From positions 248,001-312,000 of the forward strand of contig NZ_LMEA01000013.1 of NCBI RefSeq assembly GCF_001425235.1: a stretch of 64,000 nucleotides of DNA, written 5' to 3'. Source of the DNA: Devosia sp. Root413D1 (GTDB lineage Bacteria; Pseudomonadota; Alphaproteobacteria; Rhizobiales; Devosiaceae). Each line of letters begins with the position of its first letter. Positions within the stretch are counted from its first letter, which is position 1. Below, in pieces: positions 35,965 to 45,216 of this stretch. The translations under genes and the position numbers were made by a program. Under the pieces are notes generated by a model. The model had not been told where the DNA came from. It ran no database searches and worked only from the letters and a program-made list of their open reading frames with translations.

Positions 35965-36020
35965 CGGATGGTCGGAAGAGGCCGTCCCGGCTGGGGCCGG
36001 GACGGCAGGTCACGGGTGGG

Positions 36021-37655
36021 TCAGGCGCACGGGCGCAGCCAGGAGAAGGTGATGGTGCCCCAGGGGAACTTGTTGACGTTGCAGATCCGGCTGGAGACCG
36101 CTGCGTTCCAGTTCACCTGGTAGAGCGGCGCCGCCAGGTGTTCGCCATTGAGGATGTCGAGCACTTCGGTCTGCAGCTTGCCGTAGGTTTCGGTGTCGTC
36201 CTGCGGCACCAGCAGGGCCGCCAGCACATCCTTGTCGAGCGTCGCGTTGGAGAACTGGATGTGGTTGGTGGCGCTGTCGGTGCGGTACATCCAGTAGGCC
36301 CAGTACATGAAGTCGTTCCACCACGGCCCCATCGAGTGGATGGAGACCTTTAGGTCGCGCTTGCCCCAGGCGATATCGTCGAAGGCGTTCTGGGTCAGCG
36401 GCTTGATCTGCATGTCGAGCCCGATGCCGCGCAGCGCATCCTGGATGATGACGCCGGCCGTCATGTTGCCCGAGCCCTGCACCACCGGCACTTCGAAGGC
36501 CGGCACGTTCCCGGCATACTTGCTCTCGGCCACCAGTTTCTTGGCCGCCTCGACATCGGTAGTGAATTCGGGATCGGCGACATAGCCGGGCGTGTTGACG
36601 CCGACGAGGTTCTGCACCGGGGTACAGAAGCCCTTGCACACTTCGGTCACCAGCCGCTCATAGGGGATCGCCTTGATCACCGCTTCGCGGATCTTCGGAT
36701 CATCGAACGGCGGCACATCCGGCTTCCAGCGCAGCACAGCCACGTCCTGCTGCGAGGGCACCGAGAACACCTTGGTGTTCGGCGATTTCGACAACACCGC
36801 ATATTCGTTGGGGGTCATGAAGGCGATGTCCGCCTCGCCGCTTTCCATCAGCAGCATGCGGGTCTGCGCATCCGGCACCACGCGGAACATCACTTCCGAA
36901 TAGAACGGCTTGGCGTCGCCCCAATAGGCCTTGTTGGCGACGGCCGTCAGGTACTCGCCGTTCCGCTGCTCGCCCAGCATGTAGGGGCCGGAGCCCATGG
37001 CGTTCTTCTTGATCCACTCGACGCACCAGGTGTCCTCGGCGGTGCGGCCGGCCTCGCAGGCAGCCTTCGACATCACCGTCAGCGACATCGAGGCGAAGTT
37101 GCGCAGCGCATAGCGGCCGAGCCCATCGGGATAGGTGATCTCAAGCGTCTCTGGGTCGACCACCTTCATCTGGTCGACCTTGAAGATGCCGCCGGTTTCG
37201 ATCTGCGTGGTACCCCAGCCCATGCGCCCCACCAGCGCCCGCTCGATCGACCAGTAGACGTCGTCGGCGGTGACGGGCGAGCCGTCCCAGAACTTGGCTG
37301 CCGGGTTGAGGTGGAAGGTCAGCACCTTATTGTCGGCGGAGATGTCCCAGGAACTGGCGAGCCGCGGCACGATCTTGGTCTGGTCGGCAATGCCGGTCGC
37401 CGGATCGATCTCGTAGGTCACCAGCGTATCGAAGAACTCCATCGCCAGCTGGCCGACGAACGCCGAGGTGTTCTGCGGGTCGAGCGTCGCGGGATATTCG
37501 TGATGGAGGTAAATCAGCCGCGGGCCCGAGCCGACCTGGTCGGGGCTGAGCGGCGTGGGAGCGAACTCCGTCTGAGCGATAGCGGGCAATGCGACGCTCG
37601 AGGCAACGGCAGTCAGCAGCGCCGCGGCAAGCGGCAGGACTCTGCGTTTGGACAT
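36021..37655 (-). CDS. Peptide/nickel-type ABC substrate-binding protein (SBP_bac_5)
   Basis: This is a 544-residue exported protein. The signal peptide runs from MSKRRVLPLAAALLTAVASS to about VALPAIAQ, with cleavage after AQA-like AIAQ. The mature part begins with LIYLHHEYPATLDPQNTSAF and contains WDGSPVTADDVYWSIERAL, the family signature. The ATG at 37655 follows AGAGGAT. It is the first gene of the long operon that ends at 25771, so its ligand is probably the molecule processed by the DUF6282 and allantoinase-like enzymes. There are several Cys near the C-terminal end (VCKGFCTP, RICNVN, LRPCA), which is unusual for the family and could form disulfides. Confidence 0.9.
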   Translation of the reverse strand: MSKRRVLPLAAALLTAVASSVALPAIAQTEFAPTPLSPDQVGSGPRLIYLHHEYPATLDPQNTSAFVGQLAMEFFDTLVTYEIDPATGIADQTKIVPRLASSWDISADNKVLTFHLNPAAKFWDGSPVTADDVYWSIERALVGRMGWGTTQIETGGIFKVDQMKVVDPETLEITYPDGLGRYALRNFASMSLTVMSKAACEAGRTAEDTWCVEWIKKNAMGSGPYMLGEQRNGEYLTAVANKAYWGDAKPFYSEVMFRVVPDAQTRMLLMESGEADIAFMTPNEYAVLSKSPNTKVFSVPSQQDVAVLRWKPDVPPFDDPKIREAVIKAIPYERLVTEVCKGFCTPVQNLVGVNTPGYVADPEFTTDVEAAKKLVAESKYAGNVPAFEVPVVQGSGNMTAGVIIQDALRGIGLDMQIKPLTQNAFDDIAWGKRDLKVSIHSMGPWWNDFMYWAYWMYRTDSATNHIQFSNATLDKDVLAALLVPQDDTETYGKLQTEVLDILNGEHLAAPLYQVNWNAAVSSRICNVNKFPWGTITFSWLRPCA

Positions 37656-37844
37656 ACTGATCCTCTCTTCCAAAATTGGAGGCCAGTTCGTGCCTGGAAG
37701 CGGGGAGGAGGTCGCTTCCAGGCCCGATTGGCGACGAGGATCAGCATGTTTTCCGGTACCGTCCCGGACAAGTTCACCTTCGGCGCAAACGCGGATACCA
37801 ACGTATCGTTAGCGGCTCGGGATCGATGCGGGAGCGAATGGACT

Positions 37845-37926
37845 GACCCTCTCCCCAGCGGGGAGAGGGGACGCACTTTGCGCCGGCAGTGCCACAACGC
37901 CCCCTCTCCCCGCTGGGGAGAGGGTC
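37845..37926. repeat. Perfect 26-base inverted repeat, family C
   Basis: Arms 37845-37870 and 37901-37926 are perfect inverses; each is itself nearly palindromic (CTCTCCCCAGCGGGGAGAG). It lies between the end of the PIG-L gene at 37967 and the start of the binding-protein gene at 37655, both on the minus strand. It could terminate the upstream operon before the promoter of the next. Confidence 0.85.
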
Positions 37927-37966
37927 GGGGTGAGGGGCAGCAGCCATTGGTCCCTGCGCCCGCGTA

Positions 37967-38761
37967 CTAGACCCCCAGCAGTGCCGAGACCTGCTTCGCC
38001 GTGACCTTGCGGCCGTAATCGGCAAGCTGGAAGCTCTCGGCAAACTCGCCGGCGCCGGACATGCCCGGCTGCGTGTACATGAACTCCGGCCAGTACTTGA
38101 GGATGAAGGCGCGTTCCGCCGCCCAATCGCCGATGACAGGTGCTTCGTTGAGGAAGCCACGCTCGAACGGCGCGAACTCGTAGAACTGCGTGGCGTGCGC
38201 GGCGCAGGCCCTGAGCTTGGCATCGATCGACGCGCCGACATCCACCACCACGTCGTGCTTGTGCACGTCGATGGCGCCGTAATCGGTCATCTTCAGGCAG
38301 ATCGGTGCATCGGCGAGCGGCGGCACCTCCGGCACGATGTTGCCATTGGTGCAGAAGCCCGAGGCCTCGCGCACGGCACGGCCCGCCGCACGGTTGTCGA
38401 GATGGCCGGGGCAATCGTCATGGAAGGTAATGACGATATCGGCCTGCCAGCGGCGGATCGCCGAGATCACCGCGGTGCGCACCGCCAGGTCCGGCACCAG
38501 CTCACCATCGTGGATATCGAGGATCTCGTAATCGAGTACGCCGAGATGGCGGGCGGCCGTATAGGCCTCGCGAGCCCGGCGGCGCTGCAGCGGCTCGCGG
38601 TCCATCTGGTAATGGCCGGCATCGCCATTGGTCAGCGACATGAACTTGATGGCCGCGCCCTTGTCGGCGAGGAGCCGCATGGTGCCGCCGGAGTACATTT
38701 CCGCTTCGTCGGGATGGGCTTCGACGACGAGCACTTTGAGCGGATAATTCATTTGCGGCAT
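37967..38761 (-). CDS. PIG-L (LmbE-like) family N-deacetylase with altered zinc motif
   Basis: The 264-residue protein has the family's first zinc motif as AHPDEAE (His16, Asp18 region) and the SLTNGDAGHYQMDREPLQRR segment. The second motif, normally HPDH, reads HLDN, so the last zinc His is replaced by Asn123 while His120 remains. Family members remove acetyl groups from N-acetylated sugars or glycosides. The ATG at 38761 overlaps the previous stop by one base; ATG 38752 is an alternative with better ribosome binding site spacing. It ends the ROK/importer operon, which fits deacetylation of an imported amino-sugar compound, if it is active. Confidence 0.82.
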   Translation of the reverse strand: MPQMNYPLKVLVVEAHPDEAEMYSGGTMRLLADKGAAIKFMSLTNGDAGHYQMDREPLQRRRAREAYTAARHLGVLDYEILDIHDGELVPDLAVRTAVISAIRRWQADIVITFHDDCPGHLDNRAAGRAVREASGFCTNGNIVPEVPPLADAPICLKMTDYGAIDVHKHDVVVDVGASIDAKLRACAAHATQFYEFAPFERGFLNEAPVIGDWAAERAFILKYWPEFMYTQPGMSGAGEFAESFQLADYGRKVTAKQVSALLGV

Positions 38762-39840
38762 TACTCCTTTGAAACATTCGCGCGCAGCGCATCGGCTGCC
38801 GCCTTGAGGGTCGCGCCACTGCGCGTGACGAACCCTTCGAGTTCGTCGAGGTCGGGGTGCTCCGAGAAATAGTCGTCGGGGGCGATCATCGTGCCCGCGG
38901 CAACGCCGTCCTCGAACAGTCGCGACAGGCGGACCAGCTCGAGGATTTCGCCCATCTCGGCATCGGGCTGGCGGGCCTGCCAGTCCGGATCGAACAGCGG
39001 GATCTGGTTCTTGTCCGAGCCCCAGACATTCTCGATGGTGAAGTTGGGGAAACTGCCGGCAGCGAACAGCGCGCCGAGCACCGCCTGCCAGTCGATCACC
39101 CCGTCGCCGCAGGCCCGCGTCTGCCGCTCCAGCCCGAGCGGGCGGGCGAACAGCACGATGTCGCGCATATGGGTCTTTTTCACATAGGGCGCGACTCGGC
39201 GGGTGGCCGCCACCGGATCCTCGCCGCGCACCACCACATTGGCGAGATCGAGCGTCACCCCCAGCGTGTCGGCGCCGACCTGTTCGATCAGCCGCACGAT
39301 CTCCGCCGTGGTGATCTCCTCATGCGTCTCGACCGCGATGACCGCGCCGCGATCCCTGAGCACCGGCTTCAGCTTCAAAAGGAATTTCCGCGTCGCCTCG
39401 AGCTGGTCGCCCCAGTCGACATCGGTGCGGTAGCGGTCGATGGCGTGCAGCCCCCACTCGTGCCGCTGGTAGTTGGCGGTATCGCCCCACAAAGCCGTGC
39501 AGCCGATCGCCGTGGTCGCCTCGATCATCCGCGTCATGCCGAGGAGGTAATCCCCCTTGCCGACATCACGCACTTCCGGCGCCTCGGGCGTGTTGTAGGG
39601 GTTGATCTTCCCCAGCCCCATTTCGAGGTAGAGCCCGAGCTCATCGGCCCGCTGCTTCACTGCGGCGAGGAACCCAGCATCGAGCGTCGGCGAGACGTCG
39701 AGCACGGTGCGGAAGAACACCCCGGCATGGCCGAGTTCGGCGCAACGCTCGAGGAGTTTGATCGGGCCGAGTTCGGCGGCGCGGGGAAACTTCCGTCCGT
39801 CGATGCCGACGCGGACTTCGGGGATGTCTGTCACTGTCAT
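38761..39840 (-). CDS. Sugar-phosphate isomerase/epimerase-like TIM barrel
   Basis: This 359-residue xylose-isomerase-like (AP endonuclease 2 family) barrel has Glu/His metal-ligand patterns in VETHEEITTAE, LGVTLDLANVVVRGEDP, KKTHMRDIVLF and IENVWGSD. It overlaps the upstream ATPase gene by four bases (ATGA). A paralogue lies at 47709-48629 on the other side of the ROK regulator, with matching blocks KTHEEITSYE and SYDPANMLVRLEDP. It probably isomerises or epimerises the sugar taken up by this operon's transporter. Confidence 0.85.
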   Translation of the reverse strand: MTVTDIPEVRVGIDGRKFPRAAELGPIKLLERCAELGHAGVFFRTVLDVSPTLDAGFLAAVKQRADELGLYLEMGLGKINPYNTPEAPEVRDVGKGDYLLGMTRMIEATTAIGCTALWGDTANYQRHEWGLHAIDRYRTDVDWGDQLEATRKFLLKLKPVLRDRGAVIAVETHEEITTAEIVRLIEQVGADTLGVTLDLANVVVRGEDPVAATRRVAPYVKKTHMRDIVLFARPLGLERQTRACGDGVIDWQAVLGALFAAGSFPNFTIENVWGSDKNQIPLFDPDWQARQPDAEMGEILELVRLSRLFEDGVAAGTMIAPDDYFSEHPDLDELEGFVTRSGATLKAAADALRANVSKE

Positions 39841-41468
39841 GATGCGGGAACCGGGTTAGCGCTGGAGGTTTCGAGCCCGAGGCCGCCGGGAACGGCGGCG
39901 ATGAGCTGGCGCGTATAGGCGTGCTGCGGGTTGGCGAGGACGGCCTTGGCCAGCCCTTCCTCGACGATCTCTCCCCGATGCATCACGGCGATGCGGTCGG
40001 CGATGTAGCCGGCGCTGACCACGTCATGGGTGATGTAGAGGACGGCGACGCCCTGCTCGTCGCGCAGGCGCGCGATCAGGTTGAGGATGTCGCGCCGGAT
40101 CGACACGTCGAGCATCGATACCGGCTCGTCCGCCACCAGCAGTTTCGGCGAAGCCGCAAGCGCCCGGGCGAGGCCGACGCGCTGGCGCTGCCCGCCCGAA
40201 AGCTCATGCGGACGGCGGTCGAGATAGCTGGCGGTCGGGGTCAGCCCGACTTCGGTGAGCAGTGCCGCCACCCGGCCCTCGACATCGGTCTTGTCGCCGC
40301 CCGGCGCCGAGATCACCGCCCGGCGCAGGTGATGGCCGATAGTGTGCAGCGGGTTGAGCGAACCATAGACATCCTGGAACACCATTTGCGCGGCGCGCGG
40401 CTGGTGCGGCCGGCGGCGCGATACCGGCACCGGCGTCCGGCCATCGACCAGCACATCACCGGAGCTCGGGCGGGTGAGGCCGGTGACGATCCGTCCGAAA
40501 GTCGACTTGCCGCTGCCCGACGCCCCGACCAGCGCCACGATCTCGCCCGGCGCCAGCCGGAACGACACATCGTTGACCGCCACCAGGGCAGAGCGCCCGG
40601 TGAGCGGGTTGGTGCCATAGGCCTTGGTAAGATGCGCGGTTTCCAGCACCGGATGCGCCACCGATTTCGGCCGCGCCACCGGCGGGGTGGTGAAATCCAC
40701 CTTCGGCGACGCGGTCAGCAGCGCCCGCGAATAGGGATGCTCCTGGTGCTGCCGAAACTCCGCCACCGGCGCCGTCTCGACGATTTTGCCGTCCTTCATC
40801 ACCGCGATGCGGTCGGCCACCTTGAACAAGAGCGGCAGGTCGTGGGTGATCAGCAGCACGGCAAAGCCCATCTGCCGCTGCAGCGCCTTCACCGTGACGA
40901 AGATTTCCTGCTGCACGATCACGTCGAGCGCCGTGGTCGGCTCGTCGAGGATGATCAGTTTGGGTTCGAGCGCCAGCGCCATGGCAATCACCACGCGCTG
41001 CCGCTGCCCGCCCGACAGTTCATGCGGGTACGCCCGCAGGCGTTTGGGGTCGATATCGACCATCTGCAGCAGCTCGGCCGGCGTCCGCCGCACCGAGGAG
41101 GTGCCGCGATTGAGCGCCTCCTGCAACTGCCACTCGATCCGCTTCACCGGATTGAGCGAGGTCAGCGAGTTCTGGAGGACGATCGAGGCGGTGCGCCAGC
41201 GCAGCGCCCGCACCGCATTATCGTCCTCCGACAGCATGTCGTTGCCGGCAATGCGGATCTCGCCGCCGGTGATGATGCCGGGCGCCCGCAGCAGCCGCAG
41301 GATCGACTGGGCGATCGTCGACTTGCCGCAGCCGGATTCCCCGGCGAGCCCCATGAACTCGCCCGGCGCGATGCTGAACGACACCCGGTCGACTGCCGGG
41401 ATGATGCTGTCCTCTCCGGCATAGCCGACGCTGAGATCGACGATATCGAGGGCGGGAACGTCAAGCAT
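39837..41468 (-). CDS. Fused double ATP-binding protein of a peptide-type ABC importer
   Basis: The 543-residue protein carries two complete ATPase domains. The first (about 8-255) has GESGCGKST, LSGGQRQRVVIAMAL and LIILDEPTTALDV; the second (about 285-535) has GASGSGKST, LSGGQRQRVGLARAL and LLVADEPVSMLDV. This is a DppD-DppF fusion of the GsiA/YejF kind, so no separate second ATPase is needed. The start overlaps the permease stop by eight bases. The cassette differs from the unfused pair at 32069-34041. Confidence 0.93.
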   Translation of the reverse strand: MLDVPALDIVDLSVGYAGEDSIIPAVDRVSFSIAPGEFMGLAGESGCGKSTIAQSILRLLRAPGIITGGEIRIAGNDMLSEDDNAVRALRWRTASIVLQNSLTSLNPVKRIEWQLQEALNRGTSSVRRTPAELLQMVDIDPKRLRAYPHELSGGQRQRVVIAMALALEPKLIILDEPTTALDVIVQQEIFVTVKALQRQMGFAVLLITHDLPLLFKVADRIAVMKDGKIVETAPVAEFRQHQEHPYSRALLTASPKVDFTTPPVARPKSVAHPVLETAHLTKAYGTNPLTGRSALVAVNDVSFRLAPGEIVALVGASGSGKSTFGRIVTGLTRPSSGDVLVDGRTPVPVSRRRPHQPRAAQMVFQDVYGSLNPLHTIGHHLRRAVISAPGGDKTDVEGRVAALLTEVGLTPTASYLDRRPHELSGGQRQRVGLARALAASPKLLVADEPVSMLDVSIRRDILNLIARLRDEQGVAVLYITHDVVSAGYIADRIAVMHRGEIVEEGLAKAVLANPQHAYTRQLIAAVPGGLGLETSSANPVPAS

Positions 41469-42387
41469 CGCGCTTCACCGGGGTCATGAGCGTGGCGCTC
41501 GGTTTCCTGACGCCGGCCCGGCGCATCAAGCGATCGGCGCGCAGCCGCGGGTTGCCGATCTCGTCGACCGCATTGTTGATCAGCGCCAGCGAGAAGGCTG
41601 TGAGCGCGATGGCCATACCGGGGACGACGAAGGTCCACCAGGCGCCGCGGATCAGGGCGGAACTGTTCTGGGCCCAGAACAGCATCGAGCCCCAGGTGAT
41701 CTGCCCGCCATCGCCCAGCCCGAGGAACTCCAGCGACGCCTGAGCGGTGATGGCGAAGATCACCTGGTTGACGAAATAGGCGGCAACCACCGAGCCCATG
41801 TTCGGCAAGAGCTCGATAGCGACGATGCGCCAGCGGCTTTCGCCCACGTCTTCGGCAGCAGCGATGAACTCGCGTTCCCTGAGGCTGAGCGCCTGCGAGC
41901 GGAACAAGCGGGCTCCGAAGGCCCAGCCGGTGATGGTCAGCACCATGATCATGGTCAGCGGCCCGGGCGGCAGGAAGGCCGCCAGCACCACCACCAGCGG
42001 CAGGCCGGGAATGACGAGGAAGACATTGGTGACGAGCGTCAGCAGGTCATCGACCCAGCCGCGGAAATAGGCCGCGGTGAGCGCGACGATCAGTGCCAGC
42101 AGCGTGGTCAGCACCGCGATGGAGAAAGCAACCCACAGGGTGTTCTGCCCGCCATAAAGGAACTGGCTGAGCACATCCTGCCCCTGCCCGGTGGTGCCGA
42201 ACAGGTGAGTAAGCGAGGGCGGCTCGTTGATGCCGCCGGTGGCGCGCTTCGGGTTATAGGGCGCGACGAGCTGCGCCAGGGCGCTGGCCGCGACCAGGGC
42301 GCCGAGAATGACCAGACCGACCGTCACCGGGATCGAGCCGAGGAGTTGCCGGCGCGCCTTGGCGCCAAAGGTTTCGCTGAGCGACAT
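41461..42387 (-). CDS. ABC permease, DppC-like
   Basis: This 308-residue permease begins MSLSETFGAKARRQLLGSIP. The first helix (VTVGLVILGALVAASALAQL) is followed by LFGTTGQGQDVLSQFLYGG, the DppC hallmark in the variant with GTTGQGQD. The EAA region is FIAAAEDVGESRWRIVAIELL. It starts directly after the DppB stop codon (no intervening base) and overlaps the ATPase gene at the other end. Confidence 0.92.
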   Translation of the reverse strand: MSLSETFGAKARRQLLGSIPVTVGLVILGALVAASALAQLVAPYNPKRATGGINEPPSLTHLFGTTGQGQDVLSQFLYGGQNTLWVAFSIAVLTTLLALIVALTAAYFRGWVDDLLTLVTNVFLVIPGLPLVVVLAAFLPPGPLTMIMVLTITGWAFGARLFRSQALSLREREFIAAAEDVGESRWRIVAIELLPNMGSVVAAYFVNQVIFAITAQASLEFLGLGDGGQITWGSMLFWAQNSSALIRGAWWTFVVPGMAIALTAFSLALINNAVDEIGNPRLRADRLMRRAGVRKPSATLMTPVKRDA

Positions 42388-43374
42388 CTAGGCCTCCCCG
42401 CCCGTCCGCACCCGCGGATCGAGCAGCACGTAGAGCGTGTCGACGAAGAAATTCGCCGCCAGCACCGACAGGGTGATGATGAGGAACAGCGCCTGCATCA
42501 GCGGGTAATCGACGGCGCTGACGGCGCGCATCAGCGAGTAGCCAAGCCCGGGATAGGTAAAGACGATCTCGGTCAGGAGCTGCCCCGAGAACACTGCCCC
42601 CACCGCCGCGCCGAGCGCCGTGATGTTGGGGAGCAGCGCCGTGCGCACCGCATGCGACAGCAGCACCTGGCGCGGCTGCAGCCCCTTGGCTTCGGCGAGA
42701 GTCAGGTAATCCTCGCTCAACACGCCGATCATGGCGTTGCGCATGTTGAGCGTCCAAGGTCCGAGCGACACCAAGACGATGGTGAAGGCTGGCGCGATCA
42801 GGTGCATCAGGATGTCGCCTACACCAGCGAGGTTCAGCGCCGGCGGGTTGACGCTCGAATAGGCGTTGCCCATCGGGAACCAGCCGAGCTTGAAGCAGAA
42901 GACGTAGAACAAGAGCAGCGCCAAGAAGAAGTAGGGGAACGAGCCGAGGAACAGCAGGACTGGCGGCGTCAACCGGTCGAACCAGCCGCCGCGCCGCCAC
43001 GCGGCGATGGCGCCCAGCACCGAACCAAGCACGAAACTGAGCAGCACCGAGGTGAGGCCCAGGAGGATCGACCAGCCGAACCCGGCGCCGATCACCGCCA
43101 TCACCGGGGCAGGGAAATTGGAGAGCGAGCGGCCGAAATCGCCGCGCAGCACATTGCCCAGATAGCTCAGGTACTGCTGCAGCAGCGGCTCGTCGGTGAG
43201 CCCGTAGGCCGCCTTCAGCGCCGCCAGCGACTCGGCGTTCAGCGAGGTCGAATAGGTGGCGACGATGGTCGACGCCGGATCTCCCGGGGTCAGCCGCGGC
43301 AGGAAGAAGTTGACGGTGATGGCGACGAACGCTGCCAGCACATAGAACGCCAAGCGCTTCGCAATGTAATACAT
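42388..43374 (-). CDS. ABC permease, DppB-like
   Basis: The 328-residue permease has an N-terminal helix (LAFYVLAAFVAITVNFFLPR) followed by LTPGDP, typical of DppB proteins. The coupling region is LSEDYLTLAEAKGLQPRQVL, and six hydrophobic segments are present. It follows the binding-protein gene after a 79-base gap that contains a small GGCGGGAGC-type stem. It forms the membrane channel with the 41461-42387 protein. Confidence 0.92.
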   Translation of the reverse strand: MYYIAKRLAFYVLAAFVAITVNFFLPRLTPGDPASTIVATYSTSLNAESLAALKAAYGLTDEPLLQQYLSYLGNVLRGDFGRSLSNFPAPVMAVIGAGFGWSILLGLTSVLLSFVLGSVLGAIAAWRRGGWFDRLTPPVLLFLGSFPYFFLALLLFYVFCFKLGWFPMGNAYSSVNPPALNLAGVGDILMHLIAPAFTIVLVSLGPWTLNMRNAMIGVLSEDYLTLAEAKGLQPRQVLLSHAVRTALLPNITALGAAVGAVFSGQLLTEIVFTYPGLGYSLMRAVSAVDYPLMQALFLIITLSVLAANFFVDTLYVLLDPRVRTGGEA

Positions 43375-43453
43375 CGGCGGGCTCCGGGGAAAAGGAGGCT
43401 CCCACCCGCCAAAGGCGGGAGCTCCGTGTCACATAGTCGAGACGTGCGGCGCG

Positions 43454-45169
43454 TTAGTCGGCGCGGCGAGCCAGGTGCGGCCAGACCAGCAGCGGACCGT
43501 TGGTCATCTGCAGGCTGAGCGGCGCGTAGGGGTCCTGCTCGTTGGGGAAGCCGGTGAAGCGACGGGTGTTGTAGAGACCCCAATCCGGCTGCTCGTAGAG
43601 CGGGATGGCGGGCGCGGCGGCCGAGAACATGCCTTCGAGCTCGGCGATGATCGCCTTCTGCTCGGCCGCATCGGTCGAAGCGGCGAACTTGGCCAAGAGC
43701 TCATCGACCTTGGGGTCGCCATAACGCTGCTGGTTGTTGGGCGAGGCTTCGCCAACCGGCTTCACCGAAGTGGTCGCCATGTTGTTGCGATAGAACTCGA
43801 ACGGCGTCGCCGTCCGCTGCGCCGTGCCGAGCGACAGCTGGAACTGGCCAGTGAAGGTCGAGTTGGTCCAGCTGTCCGCCGTGGTGGTGCGGAGCGTCAC
43901 GTCGATACCGATATCCTTCAGATTCTCGGCGACGATCTGGCAGGCCGACACCCAGTCATTCCAGCCCGAGGGCACGATGATGTCGTATTTCAGGGGCTTG
44001 CCGTCCTTGCCGACGCGGATCCCGTCGGCGCCCTTGGTGTAGCCGGCGTCGTCGAGCATCTTGTTGGCCGCATCGGGGTCGATGCTGACCCATGAAGCGC
44101 CGTCGGCGATCACCTTGGGGTCTAGCCAATCCTTGAACGGCGCTTCCGGCAGGCCGGTGGCATTGGCGGCAACCGATTTGCCCCAGACGCCGGTATTGAT
44201 CATGCGCTGCCGATCGAGCGCCATGCTCATGGCCTTCCGCACCACCGGGTCGCCCAGCGCTCCATCAGTGGTGTTGGCGAGCAGCAGCACCACCGAAGTG
44301 CGCGGCCACCAGTAGCCGAAATGCTCGGGATCGAGCGGCACGAACGTCACGTCCGGGTCGGGCACCAGCCCACCCCAGTCGAGATTGCCCGAGAGCGTCG
44401 CGGCGCTGACCTGGTCGTTGCCGTTGAAGCCCTGGACGAACACCCCCTCGATGTTGAGCGGCTGCCAGTAATTCGGGTTCTTGGTCACCTGGTAGCGATC
44501 GGTGCCGAAGGCATCAATGGTGGTGAACGGACCCGTGCCGACCGGATCGGGGTTCTCGAAGGTCACCGGGTCGGCAACGTCCTTCCAGACATGCTGCGGC
44601 ACGATGAACTGGTCGACCAGCGAATAGAGGCCGGGGGTGTAGGTCGACGAGAAAGTGAACTTCACCGTTTTCGCGTCGACCGCCTCGACCGAAGCGAGAT
44701 ACTGCCCGAAGGCGCCGGATGCCGGCCCGATCAGGCCGGGATTGGCCTGCATCAGCTCGAAGGTGAACTTGACGTCGTCGGCGCTGAACGGCTGGCCGTC
44801 CGACCACTTCACGTCGTCGCGCAGCGTCAGCGTCAGGCTCAGCGCGTCGGCCGACCACTCATAGGCGGTCGCCAGCCACGGATCGAGCTTGCCGGTGGCA
44901 TAGTTCTGGATCATCAGCGGCTCGTACATGGTGCGCGTGCTGACCCAGCGCGCCGTCGGCGAGAACGGGTTGAACGTGCGGGTAAAGCTGTTGCCGCCCT
45001 CAGCCACGATCCGGACCAATTGGTCGAGCGGGACTTCGGCGAGCGCCGGAGAGGTGACGGCGAAGGCGGATACGCTGGCCAGTGCGCCCAGCGCCAGGGC
45101 GCGAAGGCTTGTGCGCAAACGTCCGATCAAGCCCGGGGAGGGCTGTTTAGGCACTGAATTGGTATGCAT
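43454..45169 (-). CDS. ABC substrate-binding protein (SBP_bac_5), second importer
   Basis: The 571-residue exported protein has a long signal sequence: a basic region at RLRTSLRALALGALASVSAF and cleavage near SPALAEV. The mature protein contains NSFTRTFNPFSPTARWVSTR and VKWSDGQPFSADDVKFTFEL, the family signature. NPFSP-type sequences are common in binding proteins for oligosaccharides as well as peptides. The ATG at 45169 is preceded by GGAG at a good distance. It is the first structural gene after the ROK regulator. The downstream PIG-L and TIM-barrel genes argue for a sugar-containing ligand. Confidence 0.9.
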   Translation of the reverse strand: MHTNSVPKQPSPGLIGRLRTSLRALALGALASVSAFAVTSPALAEVPLDQLVRIVAEGGNSFTRTFNPFSPTARWVSTRTMYEPLMIQNYATGKLDPWLATAYEWSADALSLTLTLRDDVKWSDGQPFSADDVKFTFELMQANPGLIGPASGAFGQYLASVEAVDAKTVKFTFSSTYTPGLYSLVDQFIVPQHVWKDVADPVTFENPDPVGTGPFTTIDAFGTDRYQVTKNPNYWQPLNIEGVFVQGFNGNDQVSAATLSGNLDWGGLVPDPDVTFVPLDPEHFGYWWPRTSVVLLLANTTDGALGDPVVRKAMSMALDRQRMINTGVWGKSVAANATGLPEAPFKDWLDPKVIADGASWVSIDPDAANKMLDDAGYTKGADGIRVGKDGKPLKYDIIVPSGWNDWVSACQIVAENLKDIGIDVTLRTTTADSWTNSTFTGQFQLSLGTAQRTATPFEFYRNNMATTSVKPVGEASPNNQQRYGDPKVDELLAKFAASTDAAEQKAIIAELEGMFSAAAPAIPLYEQPDWGLYNTRRFTGFPNEQDPYAPLSLQMTNGPLLVWPHLARRAD

Positions 45170-45216
45170 AATCGTCTCCGGGGAATGGGTGCTTCTCATC
45201 AAGTGGTCCAATCTCC

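Noticed and set aside
38857-41489. Long plus-strand frames opposite the ABC/TIM-barrel genes
   Set aside because: Antisense to genes with intact Walker and signature motifs; composition is typical of reverse-frame shadows.
42205-43518. A 437-codon plus-strand frame rich in His, Gln and Arg
   Set aside because: Antisense to the DppB/DppC permease genes at 41461-43374; no plausible ribosome binding site or protein family.
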